Shown piece after piece: positions 36,401 to 45,211 of a DNA stretch of 64,000 nucleotides. Under the pieces are notes generated by a model. It was not told the DNA's origin, ran no database searches, and was given only the letters and a program-made list of their open reading frames with translations. The translations under genes were made by a program, and so were the position numbers. This DNA is from Setoptus koraiensis. Its lineage: Eukaryota; Arthropoda. Numbering within the stretch: the stretch's first letter is position 1; every line of letters starts with the position of its first letter. The stretch covers positions 1,116,001 to 1,180,000 of the forward strand of contig CM106585.1 of assembly GCA_048013815.1 (NCBI GenBank), read 5' to 3'.

Positions 36401-37079
36401 GCACAAATGTGACCTAGTCAAATCTCCATAGGATTGCATACAAAATATTTTCGAGTGAAGCGATAATAGACCAAGTCGAATCTACATAGGAATACATGTG
36501 TTATGTCTAGCAGGATTCTCACAAATTTGACTAAGTCAAACCTCCATAGGATTACATAGTCACGTGAATAAACGTATCCATCATCACTACCCCAGTAGCT
36601 ACTTAATTAAAATTAAGCGCTAATAATTAAAATTAAGCGCTAAAAAACCAGTGGGAAGGCGTTATCGGGGCGTGCTACTAGGAGCCATCGAGGGACCTGT
36701 GGTAATGGGATCCGGATGTGGTAAGTATAGAGAGAGGGCCCCTCAAGAAACATCAAGCAACAGCAAGTAACAGCAAGCAGCAGATAGCAACAAAAATCAA
36801 CAGAAAGCAAGAATGAATGTGCACCCCAGATGCTCTCTGTGCTCTACAGAAATCAGAACGAATAAAGAGCAAACCAAAAATGATGGACGTGTAGTCTACG
36901 ATAAATGCAAGAAGAGGCAGTTGAGAGTCGGATCTGACCCGCACACGACGATGCCCATCCCCATGAATCTCATCCAACACAAATGACTGCAAACCATAGA
37001 CGAGAGTAAGAGACAAGAAGAAATGTTGTAAGCCTCGGAACATGATTCAAGCACAGATCTAGCGCTGTGCCATCTTGTG

Positions 37080-37400
37080 TGGCGACATATCGGAGCCTCT
37101 AGGGCGCACGTATCTGTTCGTGCGCGCGGATGCTTCGTCCCGAGCGGGATACCCGCCCGGTTTTTCTTGAATATCTCCGGAACCGGAAGCCGCACACACG
37201 TAAAACGATCTCTATTGTACTCAGAATGTTCATATCCTGCTGCATATCAAGTTTCATGGTTCTAGCTTGAATTTTGTGTAAAACCGGAACCGGAAGTTTC
37301 CGCAATTTCGGACTGGCGAATCCGTCATTCGGGAGCCCTAAGGGCCCCATGTGTGAAGTTTGGTGGAAATCTGAGTGTGGCAATATTCGCTACAACACCC
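37080..37400. mobile_element. Mutator-like element fragment with one terminus
   Basis: Ends in TGTGGCAATATTCGCTACAACACCC, the same terminus as the complete copy at 39763-40621. Internal matches include the GGGCCC-flanked AACTTCACACATG segment, the AACCGGAACCGGAAGTTTCCGC motif and CGGGTATNCCGC. Its other end is not recognisable. It stops exactly against a 64-bp satellite remnant. Confidence 0.7.
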
Positions 37401-37449
37401 TTTAAGTCTCTCAATTCCTGTGTCAAAGTATCTAAACATTACACATGTT
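37401..37449 (+). repeat. Remnant of the 64-bp satellite between two transposon ends
   Basis: Contains TTTAAGTCTCTCAATTCC and AAGTATCTAAACATTACACA, as in the array at 35160-35345. It shows that both neighbouring elements inserted into satellite DNA. Confidence 0.8.
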
Positions 37450-37785
37450 GGTTGTTGTGCCACACCCAGATTCTGATGGAACTTCCGGTATAGGTTCATC
37501 TTGACCTCAATGGAACGAAAAAAGTAGTCCGGAAGTGCGGGACTTCCGGTTCCGGTTTTACCTCAAGTTAGAGCTAGAGGTCTAAAACTCACCAAATTAG
37601 CGTTCTAAAAGACGCTAAACACGATGGCATAATTTTCAGCTCGGTGCGACTTCCGGTTCTCAAGATATCGGCATATTTATTGGTTTGGAAGACCGGAAGT
37701 TGACGAATTTCAGCCTCGCTGCACTCGGGGATGAACCTGCGATGGGTCTGAGAACTCGGCCTGCGGCCTCAGAATTTGGAGTTAC

Positions 37786-38175
37786 CAAAACTATCTCAAA
37801 ACAATATCCGAGACAACTGAAAGCATCGCTCAAGAAGCATTCATCAAAGCAATCGAAGATGAGGTAGTCCTCACAGGCAATAGAGATAACTTAGCTGTAT
37901 CGGGCGACTGTAGTCGGAGAAAGAGAGGATTTGTATCTACGCAAGGAGTGGCAACAGTTATAGGATGCAGAACGGGCAAAGTATTGGACGTCTCAATCAA
38001 GAATAAATTCTGTCGCCGATGTCTCGGTTGGAAAGATAGAATTGCTACGGCTGAGTACGAAGCTTGGAAAGAAACACACGACTGCGATCCAAAGCACACA
38101 GACTGGTCAGGAAGAATGGAGTCAGATGGCATTTTAGAGATATTTCAGCGTTCCGAACCACAACATAATGTGAAA
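37786..38175 (+). pseudogene. Mutator-like transposase fragment (catalytic region)
   Basis: The frame reads IAQEAFIKAIEDEVVLT, then VSGDCSRRKRGFVSTQGVAT, GCRTGKVLDVSIKNKFC, CDPKHTDWSGRMESDGIL and EIFQRSE. This order is familiar from the large eukaryotic transposase family called the Mutator-like domain (PF20700): SGDG-x-W-x-KRG, then GKVLD, a CxxC pair, GSSGxME and IF-x-RS. The first Asp of the DDE triad is probably in SGDC. The usual Trp after it is Arg here, and the frame loses similarity after HNVKY, before the later catalytic residues. It is a broken copy. Assignment is from memory of the family and needs a profile search. Confidence 0.7.
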
Positions 38176-38699
38176 TATGCCTGTTGTGGTTGCTGCTCTG
38201 GCCACTCAATCTGGGGCAGTGGGTCCAGTGACGGGGATTCCGGTGGCTGAATCACCTCGTCCGGCATCTCTGATCCCTCCTCTACGTAAAAATCGAGATT
38301 CTCGTCATACCACTGAGGATCTGCGACTGGATTGGCCTCGGCATTTGATGTGGTGGCGCCACCATCTTCCTCTGGAGGGAAGTCCACCCAGGGTATTCCC
38401 TTGGGCGGCACTCGGACCCTGCTCCTGCACAGGGGACAAGTTAGTAGGCGGAGGACCTTTCTTGTCTCTATCTGGTAGCCACTCGTGCCGTATATAGGCA
38501 CCTCGGGTGTTGTTGCGATTAGGTCCCAGCGCCGATCAGCATGAAACTTGACACACGGGCCCCGCAGGGGCCCCATATCATGAATTAAGTAGTCCGGAAG
38601 TGCGGAAACTTCCGGTTCCGGAGATACAAAAATATTGAGATAGAGCTTCGAAACTTCGGAATCAGATGTTCGCCACCTAGCGGAGCATGATGAGATCAA
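38145..38699 (-). other. Unrecognised 184-codon open frame inside the Mutator-like copy
   Basis: On the strand opposite to the transposase fragment. It has a CPLCRSRVRVPP zinc-knuckle-like motif and an acidic Pro-rich tail (DENLDFYVEEGSEM, EWPEQQPQQAY). About a third is translated terminal-repeat DNA, so much of it could be chance. I know no family for it. Confidence 0.25.
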
Positions 38700-39305
38700 A
38701 ATTAATCCGCTACGACTTCCGGTTCATAAGATATAGAGGTTTGACCAAATCTTGGGGTGTGGCCGGGTCTGTGAGGATGCGGTCAGCGGACCAATTCTGT
38801 GCCCCGTGCTCGCAGCATCTCTTCTTGCAGCTGTGTTTGGGTTGCAGTCATGTGAGCGGAGGGTAGAGGGCGCAGCCCGATACCCGAAGCGCTCATCAAC
38901 CCTACCCGAAGGGTTCCCGTCGCACGCAGTCGTCGCGGGAGCGACGACGGAGATGTGACGGCCTCCAGAATACGAGGCCGCAGGCCGAGTTCTCAGACAC
39001 ACCGCATGTTCATCCCCGAGCGCTGCGAAGCAATAATTTGGTCACTTCCGGTTTTCCAACCCTTGTAATATCCCCATATCTGGCGAACCGGAAGTCTCAC
39101 GAAGCTGAAAATCATTTCATCGTGATAAGCGTAGCCTAAAATTTTTCTCTAGTGAATTTTAGAGCTCTAGCTTCAACTTTATGTAAAACCGGAACCGGAA
39201 GTTTCCGCACTTCCGGACCACTTTTTCCAATGGTTTTGGGTCAAGATGAACCTGTACCGGAAGTTTCATCATGATCGGCGCTGGGACCTAATCGCTACAA
39301 CAACC
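38505..39305. mobile_element. Short Mutator-like family member nested in the preceding copy
   Basis: Left terminus GGGTGTTGTTGCGATTAGG, then TCCCAGCGCCGATCA. The right terminus is the exact inverse pattern (TGATCGGCGCTGGGACC, TAATCGCTACAACAACC). About 801 bp, no transposase. It includes the 180-bp GC-rich module also found at 40162-40345. The flanks do not match each other. Confidence 0.75.
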
Positions 39306-41048
39306 TATTAATTGTGTGTGTGATAGCTGAGAGCATGTGCATCATCAGCTTTCACTCAACATGACTGAGTTATGTGCCTTTGACAGTATTAATTGTGTTT
39401 GTTATAGCTGAGAGCATGTGCATCATCAGCTTTCACTCAGCATGACTGAGTTATGTGCCTTTCACAGTGCTGATTACGACCCAATAATGTAAGCCAGCTG
39501 TTATTCGATCCTCGTGCACTTGATCCTAATCAATCAGTAGCTTTCTGCTCTGATTAATCATTCTATTGGGCATCTCAGCTCCAAGTTCGTCACTTTCACT
39601 CATTTCGATCAATCATAGCATAACTTGTGCTGCGAGACACTTGTCAACTTGAGTAGCTTCTACTGTACTGTGATTCCCTAGTTTCATGACTACTAATTTC
39701 CCGTGCGCTAGATCCTTATTGTCTACAGCTAGCCTTCTACTTTGCTAGATCCACCTAGTTTGGGGTGTTCTAGCGAATAGTGCCACACTCAGATTTCAAC
39801 CAAACTTCACACATGGGCCCCGAAGGCCCCCCAAACAACAGATTCGCTAGTCCAGAAGTGCGGAAACTTCCGGTTCCGGTTTTACACAAACTTCAAGCTA
39901 GAGCCATGAAACTTGATGAACAGCAGGATGCAACCGTGCTGAGTACAACGGAGTTCGTTTCACTTGTGTGCGGCTCTCGGTTCTAGAGATATTCAGGAAA
40001 AACCGCGCGGGTATTCCGCTCGGAACGAAGCATCCGCGCGCACGAGTATATACGTGCGCCAATTCATCCCGATATCTTTCCGATTCTTGATGATACGCAT
40101 CATTGTGATGAATTCAGTTTCTATCGTCGCATTTCTTCAACCAAGAATTTTCCATGGATTGCAGTCACGTGAGCGGAGGGTAGAGGGCGCAGCCCGATAC
40201 CCGAAGCGCTCATCAACCCTACCCGAAGGGTTCCCGTCGCACGCAGTCGTCGCGGGAGCGACGACGGAGATGTGACGGCATCCAGATTACGAGGCCGCAG
40301 GCCGAGTTCTCAGACCCATCGCAGGTCCTACCCGAGTGCAGCGAAGCTGAAATTCGTCAACTTCCGGTCTTCCAAACCTATAAATAAGCCGATATCTCAA
40401 GAACCGGAAGTCGCACCGAGCTGAAAATTATGCCATCGTGTTCGGCGTCTTTTGGAACGCTATTATGGTGAGTTTTAGACCTCCAGCTCTGACTTGAGGT
40501 AAAACCGGAACCGGAAGTTTCCGCACTTCCGGACCACTTTTTTCGTTCTATTGAGGTCAAGATGAACCTATACCGGAAGTTTCATCAGAATCTGGGTGTG
40601 GCACTATTCGCTAGAACAACCCTAGTTTGCATCTCAGTCTTCTCTGTATCATTGTTTTCTAGTGATTCTGCCTCCTAGCTGTTCCTGTGTTAAATTTAAT
40701 AAACCATCATTTAAGCCTTCTATTGTACTAAATCTACCTAGTTTTCGCCTTTCCAGCTTCCCTGGTGCTAATTCCAATTTGTAAACAGCTAGAATTCTTG
40801 CTTCTAATTTTGTCTAGTTAGCATCTCAGCTTCCACTGTATAATTGTTTTCCAATGACTCCGCCTCCTAGCCTTCACTGTACTAACAAACTAGATAAATT
40901 TAGAACGATGAAACCTACCAGGTGCTTTCCGATGCCTTCCTTGTGCTAATTTTCCCTAGATAGAAAATTGCACTGATTTGTTCTACTCACGTGAATAAAC
41001 GTATCCATCATCACCACACGAATAGCAACTTAATTAAAATTAAGCGCT
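39306..41048 (+). mobile_element. Repeat copy A, ending in AAATTAAGCGCT, interrupted by a Mutator-like insertion
   Basis: Collinear with copy B at 43684-44562. Both start with two tandem units of about 75 bp (TTAATTGTGTTTGTTATAGC, GAGCATGTGCATCATC), pass through CTTCTACTGTACTGTGAT, and end CGAATAGCAACTTAATTAAA followed by ATTAAGCGCT. After removing the 859-bp insertion and one 8-bp duplication, the two copies have nearly equal lengths (about 875 bp). No coding sequence. Confidence 0.85.
39763..40621. mobile_element. Complete non-autonomous Mutator-like element with 8-bp target duplication
   Basis: Termini GGGTGTTCTAGCGAATAGTG and, inverted, GGTTGTTCTAGCGAATAGTG. It is flanked by CTAGTTTG on both sides (39755-39762 and 40622-40629). 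Copy B of the host repeat has a single CTAGTTTG at 44134-44141 and no insertion, so the empty site is visible in the same window. It is 859 bp long, has no transposase, is rich in the AACTTCCGGTTCCGG motif, and carries the 180-bp GC-rich module. An 8-bp duplication lies within the range known for Mutator-like elements (8-11 bp). Confidence 0.9.
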
Positions 41049-41213
41049 AAAAAAAAATGCGCATCACACTTAGGGGGAGTGTCGGAGGTCAAGAGTGAAA
41101 GAAGTTGGCCCTGACACTGACCTAAATATACACATATGTATCAGCTATTTTTAGAAACATGCATGTCACCATGTATTTAACACAACTTCCAATATAAATA
41201 CAAGTAACAAGCT

Positions 41214-42085
41214 ATACTGATTATACCAGTGTAAGAGCGCTTAATTTTTCCAGTGAACAATCTTAGAGGTTTAGACAGCTTATTAAGTAGTGATAAGTGC
41301 TAACTGTCTCTAGAAAGTTTCAAGAATTCATCCTGGTGAGAACAGTTTCAAAAATCACACATACTGTATAGGCACATGTTCTCAATAATGGCCTATAGCG
41401 CCAATACTAGAAACAGAAAATTGATTAGACTTGCACAGATCGTGTATGGCACAGTGTTAGCTGTCTCTAGAAAGTTTCAAGAATTTATCCTGGTGAGAAC
41501 AGTTTCAAAATTGGCACATAATGTATGGGCACATGTGATCAGAAATCGCATGTATTGTATGATCCAGAATTGCCCATAGCGCCAATACTAGAAACAGAAA
41601 ATTGATTAGACTTGCACAGATCGTGTATGGCACAGTGCTAGCTGTCTCTAGGGAGTTTCGAGACATGAGCCCGAGACTCGAAATTCAATCCACCTCCCTA
41701 GTAAATGTGTGTTTGGGAGGTGTACGAACTTGAGTGGACCCTCCACCTCCCAAGCATATCTAAGCCTACACACTCACTAAGCACTGATTATGCTAGTGCT
41801 AATGTTTGCAAGCACACAGCGCGTGACTCTAAAGATCGAAAACTGTGAATATCCACAAATAAATCGGTACGTGGATATTCACTGGCATACAAAGTCGGAG
41901 TATTCACAAGCACACAGCGCGTGAATCACCTTAGCACAATTGGTGAATATCCTATGAAATGCACGAATTAAGTATCTACCATCATACCGTGCGTGGACAT
42001 TCATGCGTGATCTTCAGGATCCCACAGCACTACATCATAAGCCCTTATTAAAATTAAGCGCTAATAATTAAACTTAAGCGCTAAA
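41214..42085. mobile_element. Second subfamily with AGCGCTTAAT termini
   Basis: The left end ATACTGATTATACCAGTGTA, then AGAGCGCTTAATTTTTC, matches the inverse of 44655-44691. On the right two AAATTAAGCGCT-type ends occur at about 42050-42085. Inside is a 181-bp tandem duplication and no coding sequence. Which right end belongs to this left end is not settled. Confidence 0.5.
41395..41660 (+). repeat. Tandem duplication, about 181-bp unit
   Basis: The segment ATAGCGCCAATACTAGAAAC, then GATCGTGTATGGCACAGTG, occurs twice, about 181 bp apart. CTAGAAAGTTTCAAGAATT from an earlier partial copy precedes it. Confidence 0.85.
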
Positions 42086-42218
42086 AATTTGTATACAAAG
42101 GAGAATTTTAATTTGAAATCTCGCAGTTCATGTTCAGCCAGCCAAATATCAACATCGTTCAATTTAATACCACCGTCATTCTAGTGACCATCGCAATCAT
42201 TCTAGTGACCAAGATAAA

Positions 42219-42490
42219 GTGAGCAAGATAAAGAGCGGCGATAATAGCGTAAAGATAGGAGAGAAACGAAACAACATGTACGATATAAACTTGAGGATGG
42301 CGCTTGGTGTGAAGCTACTTGCACATAACTATAGAGGCCTAGAAACGATATGTGGTATGCTGCAATTGAACCAACCAGTCCATCACACAGCATTTATGGA
42401 GTACAACAACAAAATTCTAGAAGCTTGTAAGAAAGTGGCCGCAAACTCTATGAGAAAAGCCATTGAACTGGAGATTGAATTATCCGATGG
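42219..42490 (+). pseudogene. Mutator-like transposase fragment (region before the catalytic domain)
   Basis: The frame reads INLRMALGVKLLAHNYRGLE, then TICGMLQLNQPVHHTAF and KILEACKKVAANSMRKAIEL. This matches in order the segment that precedes the catalytic domain in the same transposase family (NRR...G.GL.....CGLM.LP.PV....Y). It then runs straight into the family's inverted terminus (GAACCTATACCGGAAGTTTC), so the open frame continues for about 25 codons through terminal-repeat DNA and stops at 42578. The catalytic part is missing. It is a separate copy from the fragment at 37786-38175. Confidence 0.65.
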
Positions 42491-42550
42491 TCAAGATGAA
42501 CCTATACCGGAAGTTTCATCAGAATCTGGGTGTGGCACTATTCGCTACAA

Positions 42551-42850
42551 AAACCAAAACACCTTGGCAATCTATTGAGAATCAACTGCCAAGGCCATTT
42601 TATAAGTATTAATGGAAAGAAAGAGAGCTGCCTTAGCCATGTGTTCACAATACATGAGGGGAACTCGTTTTCCATAGACGATTACAATTATCACGAAGCG
42701 ATTAATGTGACAAGGCCCCGCTTCGACTACTCCATACCAAACCAGATAAACCTAATGATGGAGACCGACCAGGTCGAATTTAAAAGCCTATTGCCCGAGG
42801 ACCTAGAGAAGCTACAAGGCAATGAGGAGCTGAAATCCATCAGAAATTTT
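42551..42850 (+). other. Coding-like segment of unknown origin
   Basis: Directly after a Mutator-like terminus the frame reads LGNLLRINCQGHFISINGKK, then VFTIHEGNSFSIDDYNYHEA and MMETDQVEFKSLLPEDLEKL. The composition is protein-like (mixed charged and hydrophobic residues, no repeats). It ends in the TTCGAA repeat. I recognise no domain. It may be a fragment of a transposon-borne or host gene cut by insertions. Confidence 0.35.
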
Positions 42851-43018
42851 AATTTGCAATTTCGAAGTTCGAATTGTGACCATCGAACACTGGCTGGCAA
42901 AATGGCACTGATCGCTATAAAAACCCATAACTGTACTTTACTGAGTGACTGCCGAGGATGCACCTGTTCTCAGCTATCACACGCACAATTAGGACTGTCA
43001 AAGGCACACAACTGTAAA

Positions 43019-43100
43019 TCTAGATGGTTATCTCCGACATGATATCACATGCTCGCTTCTATATTCCAATCATACTTGTCCATCCAAAAAATTAAGCGCT
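43019..43100 (-). repeat. Right copy of the 80-bp inverted repeat (partner of 35883-35962)
   Basis: Ends CCAAAAAATTAAGCGCT and inverts to the same order of motifs as the left copy. Just inside it is an inverted version of the GTGCCTTTGACAG...GATAGCTGAGA unit of repeat copies A and B, so this is the left terminus of an element in reverse orientation. Confidence 0.8.
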
Positions 43101-43153
43101 CAAAATACTGATTTGATCAGTATTACTTGTCAATTTTCGAATTTCGAATTTCG

Positions 43154-43653
43154 NNNNNNNNNNNNNNNNNNNNNNNNNNNNNNNNNNNNNNNNNNNNNNN
43201 NNNNNNNNNNNNNNNNNNNNNNNNNNNNNNNNNNNNNNNNNNNNNNNNNNNNNNNNNNNNNNNNNNNNNNNNNNNNNNNNNNNNNNNNNNNNNNNNNNNN
43301 NNNNNNNNNNNNNNNNNNNNNNNNNNNNNNNNNNNNNNNNNNNNNNNNNNNNNNNNNNNNNNNNNNNNNNNNNNNNNNNNNNNNNNNNNNNNNNNNNNNN
43401 NNNNNNNNNNNNNNNNNNNNNNNNNNNNNNNNNNNNNNNNNNNNNNNNNNNNNNNNNNNNNNNNNNNNNNNNNNNNNNNNNNNNNNNNNNNNNNNNNNNN
43501 NNNNNNNNNNNNNNNNNNNNNNNNNNNNNNNNNNNNNNNNNNNNNNNNNNNNNNNNNNNNNNNNNNNNNNNNNNNNNNNNNNNNNNNNNNNNNNNNNNNN
43601 NNNNNNNNNNNNNNNNNNNNNNNNNNNNNNNNNNNNNNNNNNNNNNNNNNNNN
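43154..43653. other. Assembly gap, 500 N
   Basis: Exactly 500 unknown bases, a conventional placeholder size, so the true length is unknown. The left flank is the TTCGAA repeat; the right flank is the start of repeat copy B. Confidence 0.99.
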
Positions 43654-44562
43654 CGCTGTTCAAATTTTTGCGTGCCTTTGACTGTGCTAATTGTGTGTGT
43701 CATAGCTGAGAGCATGTGCATCTTCAGTTTTCACACAGTACAGCACAGTTATGTGCCTTTGACAATATTAATTGTGTTTGTTATAGCGGAGAGCATGTGC
43801 ATCATCAGCTTTCACTCAGCATGACTGAGTTATGTGCCTTTCACAGTGCTGATTACGACCCAATAACGTAAGCTAGCTGCTATTCGATCCTCGTGCACTT
43901 GATCCTAATTAATCAGTAGCCTTCTGCTCTGCTAAATCATTCTAGTGGGCATCTCAGCTTCAAGTTCGTCACTTTCACCTAGTTCGATTAATCATAGCAT
44001 AACTTGTGCTGCGAGACACTTGTCAACTTGAGTAGCTTCTACTGTACTGTGATTTCCTATTTTCATGACTACTAACTTCCCGTGCGCTAGATCCTAATTG
44101 TCAACAGCTAGCCTTCTACTTTGCTAGATCCACCTAGTTTGCATCCCAGTCTTCTCTGTATCATTGTTTCCTAGTGATTCTGCCTCCTAGCTGTTCCTGT
44201 GTTAAATTTAATAAACCAACATTTAAGCGTTCTATTGTACTGAATCTACCTAGTTTTCGCCTTTCTAGCTCCCCTAGTGCTAATTCCAATTTGTAAACAG
44301 CTAGCATTCTTGCTTCTAATTTTGTCTAGTAAGCATCTCAGCTTCCACTGTATAATTGTTTTCCAATGACTCCGCCTCCTAGCTTCCACTGTACTAACAA
44401 ACTAGGTAAATTTAGAACGATGAAACCTACCAGATGCTTCCCGATGCCTTCCTTGTGCTAATTTTCCCTAGATAGAAAATTGCACTGATTTGTTCTACTC
44501 ACGTGAATAAACGTATCCATCATCACCACACGAATAGCAACTTAATTAAAATTAAGCGCTAA
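43654..44562 (+). mobile_element. Repeat copy B, ending in AAATTAAGCGCT (uninterrupted)
   Basis: The undisturbed counterpart of copy A. It starts in the assembly gap or just right of it and ends at the same terminus. It provides the empty target site CTAGTTTG for the insertion in copy A. Divergence from A is a few percent by eye. Confidence 0.85.
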
Positions 44563-44654
44563 AAACTGTCAACAGAAATTCGAACCGAGTGCTCTCATTC
44601 ACTTCCACTCATTACTACGTAACAAACTATCTATACACCTAAGATCATTCAATA

Positions 44655-44691
44655 GAAAAATTGAGCGCCCTTATACTGGTATAATCAGTAT
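44655..44691 (-). repeat. Inverted terminus matching 41214-41250
   Basis: GAAAAATTGAGCGCCC, then TTATACTGGTATAATCAGTAT, is the reverse complement of the left end at 41214 with about three differences. A further palindrome (ATACTGGTATA) follows. Confidence 0.8.
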
Positions 44692-44730
44692 ACTGGTATA
44701 TCAGTTGTTTTTGTAGAGATAAAGAAGCCT

Positions 44731-44988
44731 TGTTGGTCTCATCTTACTACTACCTTTGATCCAACAGTACGTTATCCTGGACCCGCATCCTTCGATCTTG
44801 AAGATTTCATAAAGACCATGACCGCCCTGCGGGCACGGTTTATAATACTGATCCAGTATCTCAACTCACCACTGGATATGATAACTCTAGTCATGGATCT
44901 TGATCTGGCAATGCATCATTTTCTCGACGTGATCGACAGAAATCTCCTGGCAAGTCCCCGAGAAAATCTCCTAGGCACACCACCATGA
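44731..44988 (+). other. Unrecognised open segment (about 85 codons)
   Basis: Reads PTVRYPGPASFDLEDFIKTM, then FIILIQYLNSPLDMITLVMD and FLDVIDRNLLASPRENLLG, and stops at 44986-44988. It is protein-like in composition and open at its 5' side, with no start codon I can defend and no domain I recognise. It directly follows a transposon terminus, so it may be transposon-derived. Confidence 0.3.
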
Positions 44989-45084
44989 AGTGTCCTAGAA
45001 CATTTCCGAGTAACTCCGATGGGGTTGGCCTATCTTTTGGATCGTAGGAAGGTTACGAACGTAGATCTTTATACTTTTAAGGAG

Positions 45085-45211
45085 ATCGGTCACGATATTG
45101 GTCAAGTCACGATATCAGTCACAAAATCAGTCACAGAATCAGTCACGATATCAGTCACGATATTGGTCACAATTTCGGTCACTATTTTGGTCATAATTTT
45201 GGTCACAGTTT
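45085..45211 (+). repeat. Minisatellite, 12-bp unit ATATYRGTCACR
   Basis: About ten copies. The 12-bp period keeps a frame open and gives VT-x-S repeats (SVTKSVTESVTISVTILVT). There is no clear protein around it. Confidence 0.85.

Larger units (their letters stand above)
35883..36636. mobile_element. Non-autonomous element with AGCGCTTAATTTT termini
   Basis: The left end is AGCGCTTAATTTTTTGG. The right end, ACTTAATTAAAATTAAGCGCT at about 36597-36617, is followed by a second tandem copy of TAATTAAAATTAAGCGCT to 36636. The two ends are inverted repeats of about 13 bp. The same right end, with the same CACGTGAATAAACGTATCC upstream motif, recurs at 41048 and 44562. There is no coding sequence inside; it contains the TTCGAA-rich repeat cluster. 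The superfamily is unknown. Confidence 0.6.
37450..39305. mobile_element. Mutator-like element copy, long inverted repeats, transposase fragment inside
   Basis: The left terminus is GGTTGTTGTGCCACACCCAG and the right one CGCTACAACAACC. The left 320 bp match the inverted right half of the complete copy at 39763-40621. The right end carries the same GC-rich 180-bp module (at 38845-39035). A transposase fragment lies inside, and another left terminus at 38505 pairs better with the right end. Flanks (ACACATGTT / TATTAATT) do not form a target duplication. I therefore read this as two family members fused or nested, not one intact element. Confidence 0.7.

Noticed and set aside
37450-39305. One intact autonomous Mutator-like element
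   Set aside because: The flanks do not form a target duplication, a second left terminus lies inside, and the transposase is only a fragment.
43092-43721. Open frames across the N run
   Set aside because: They consist of unknown bases.
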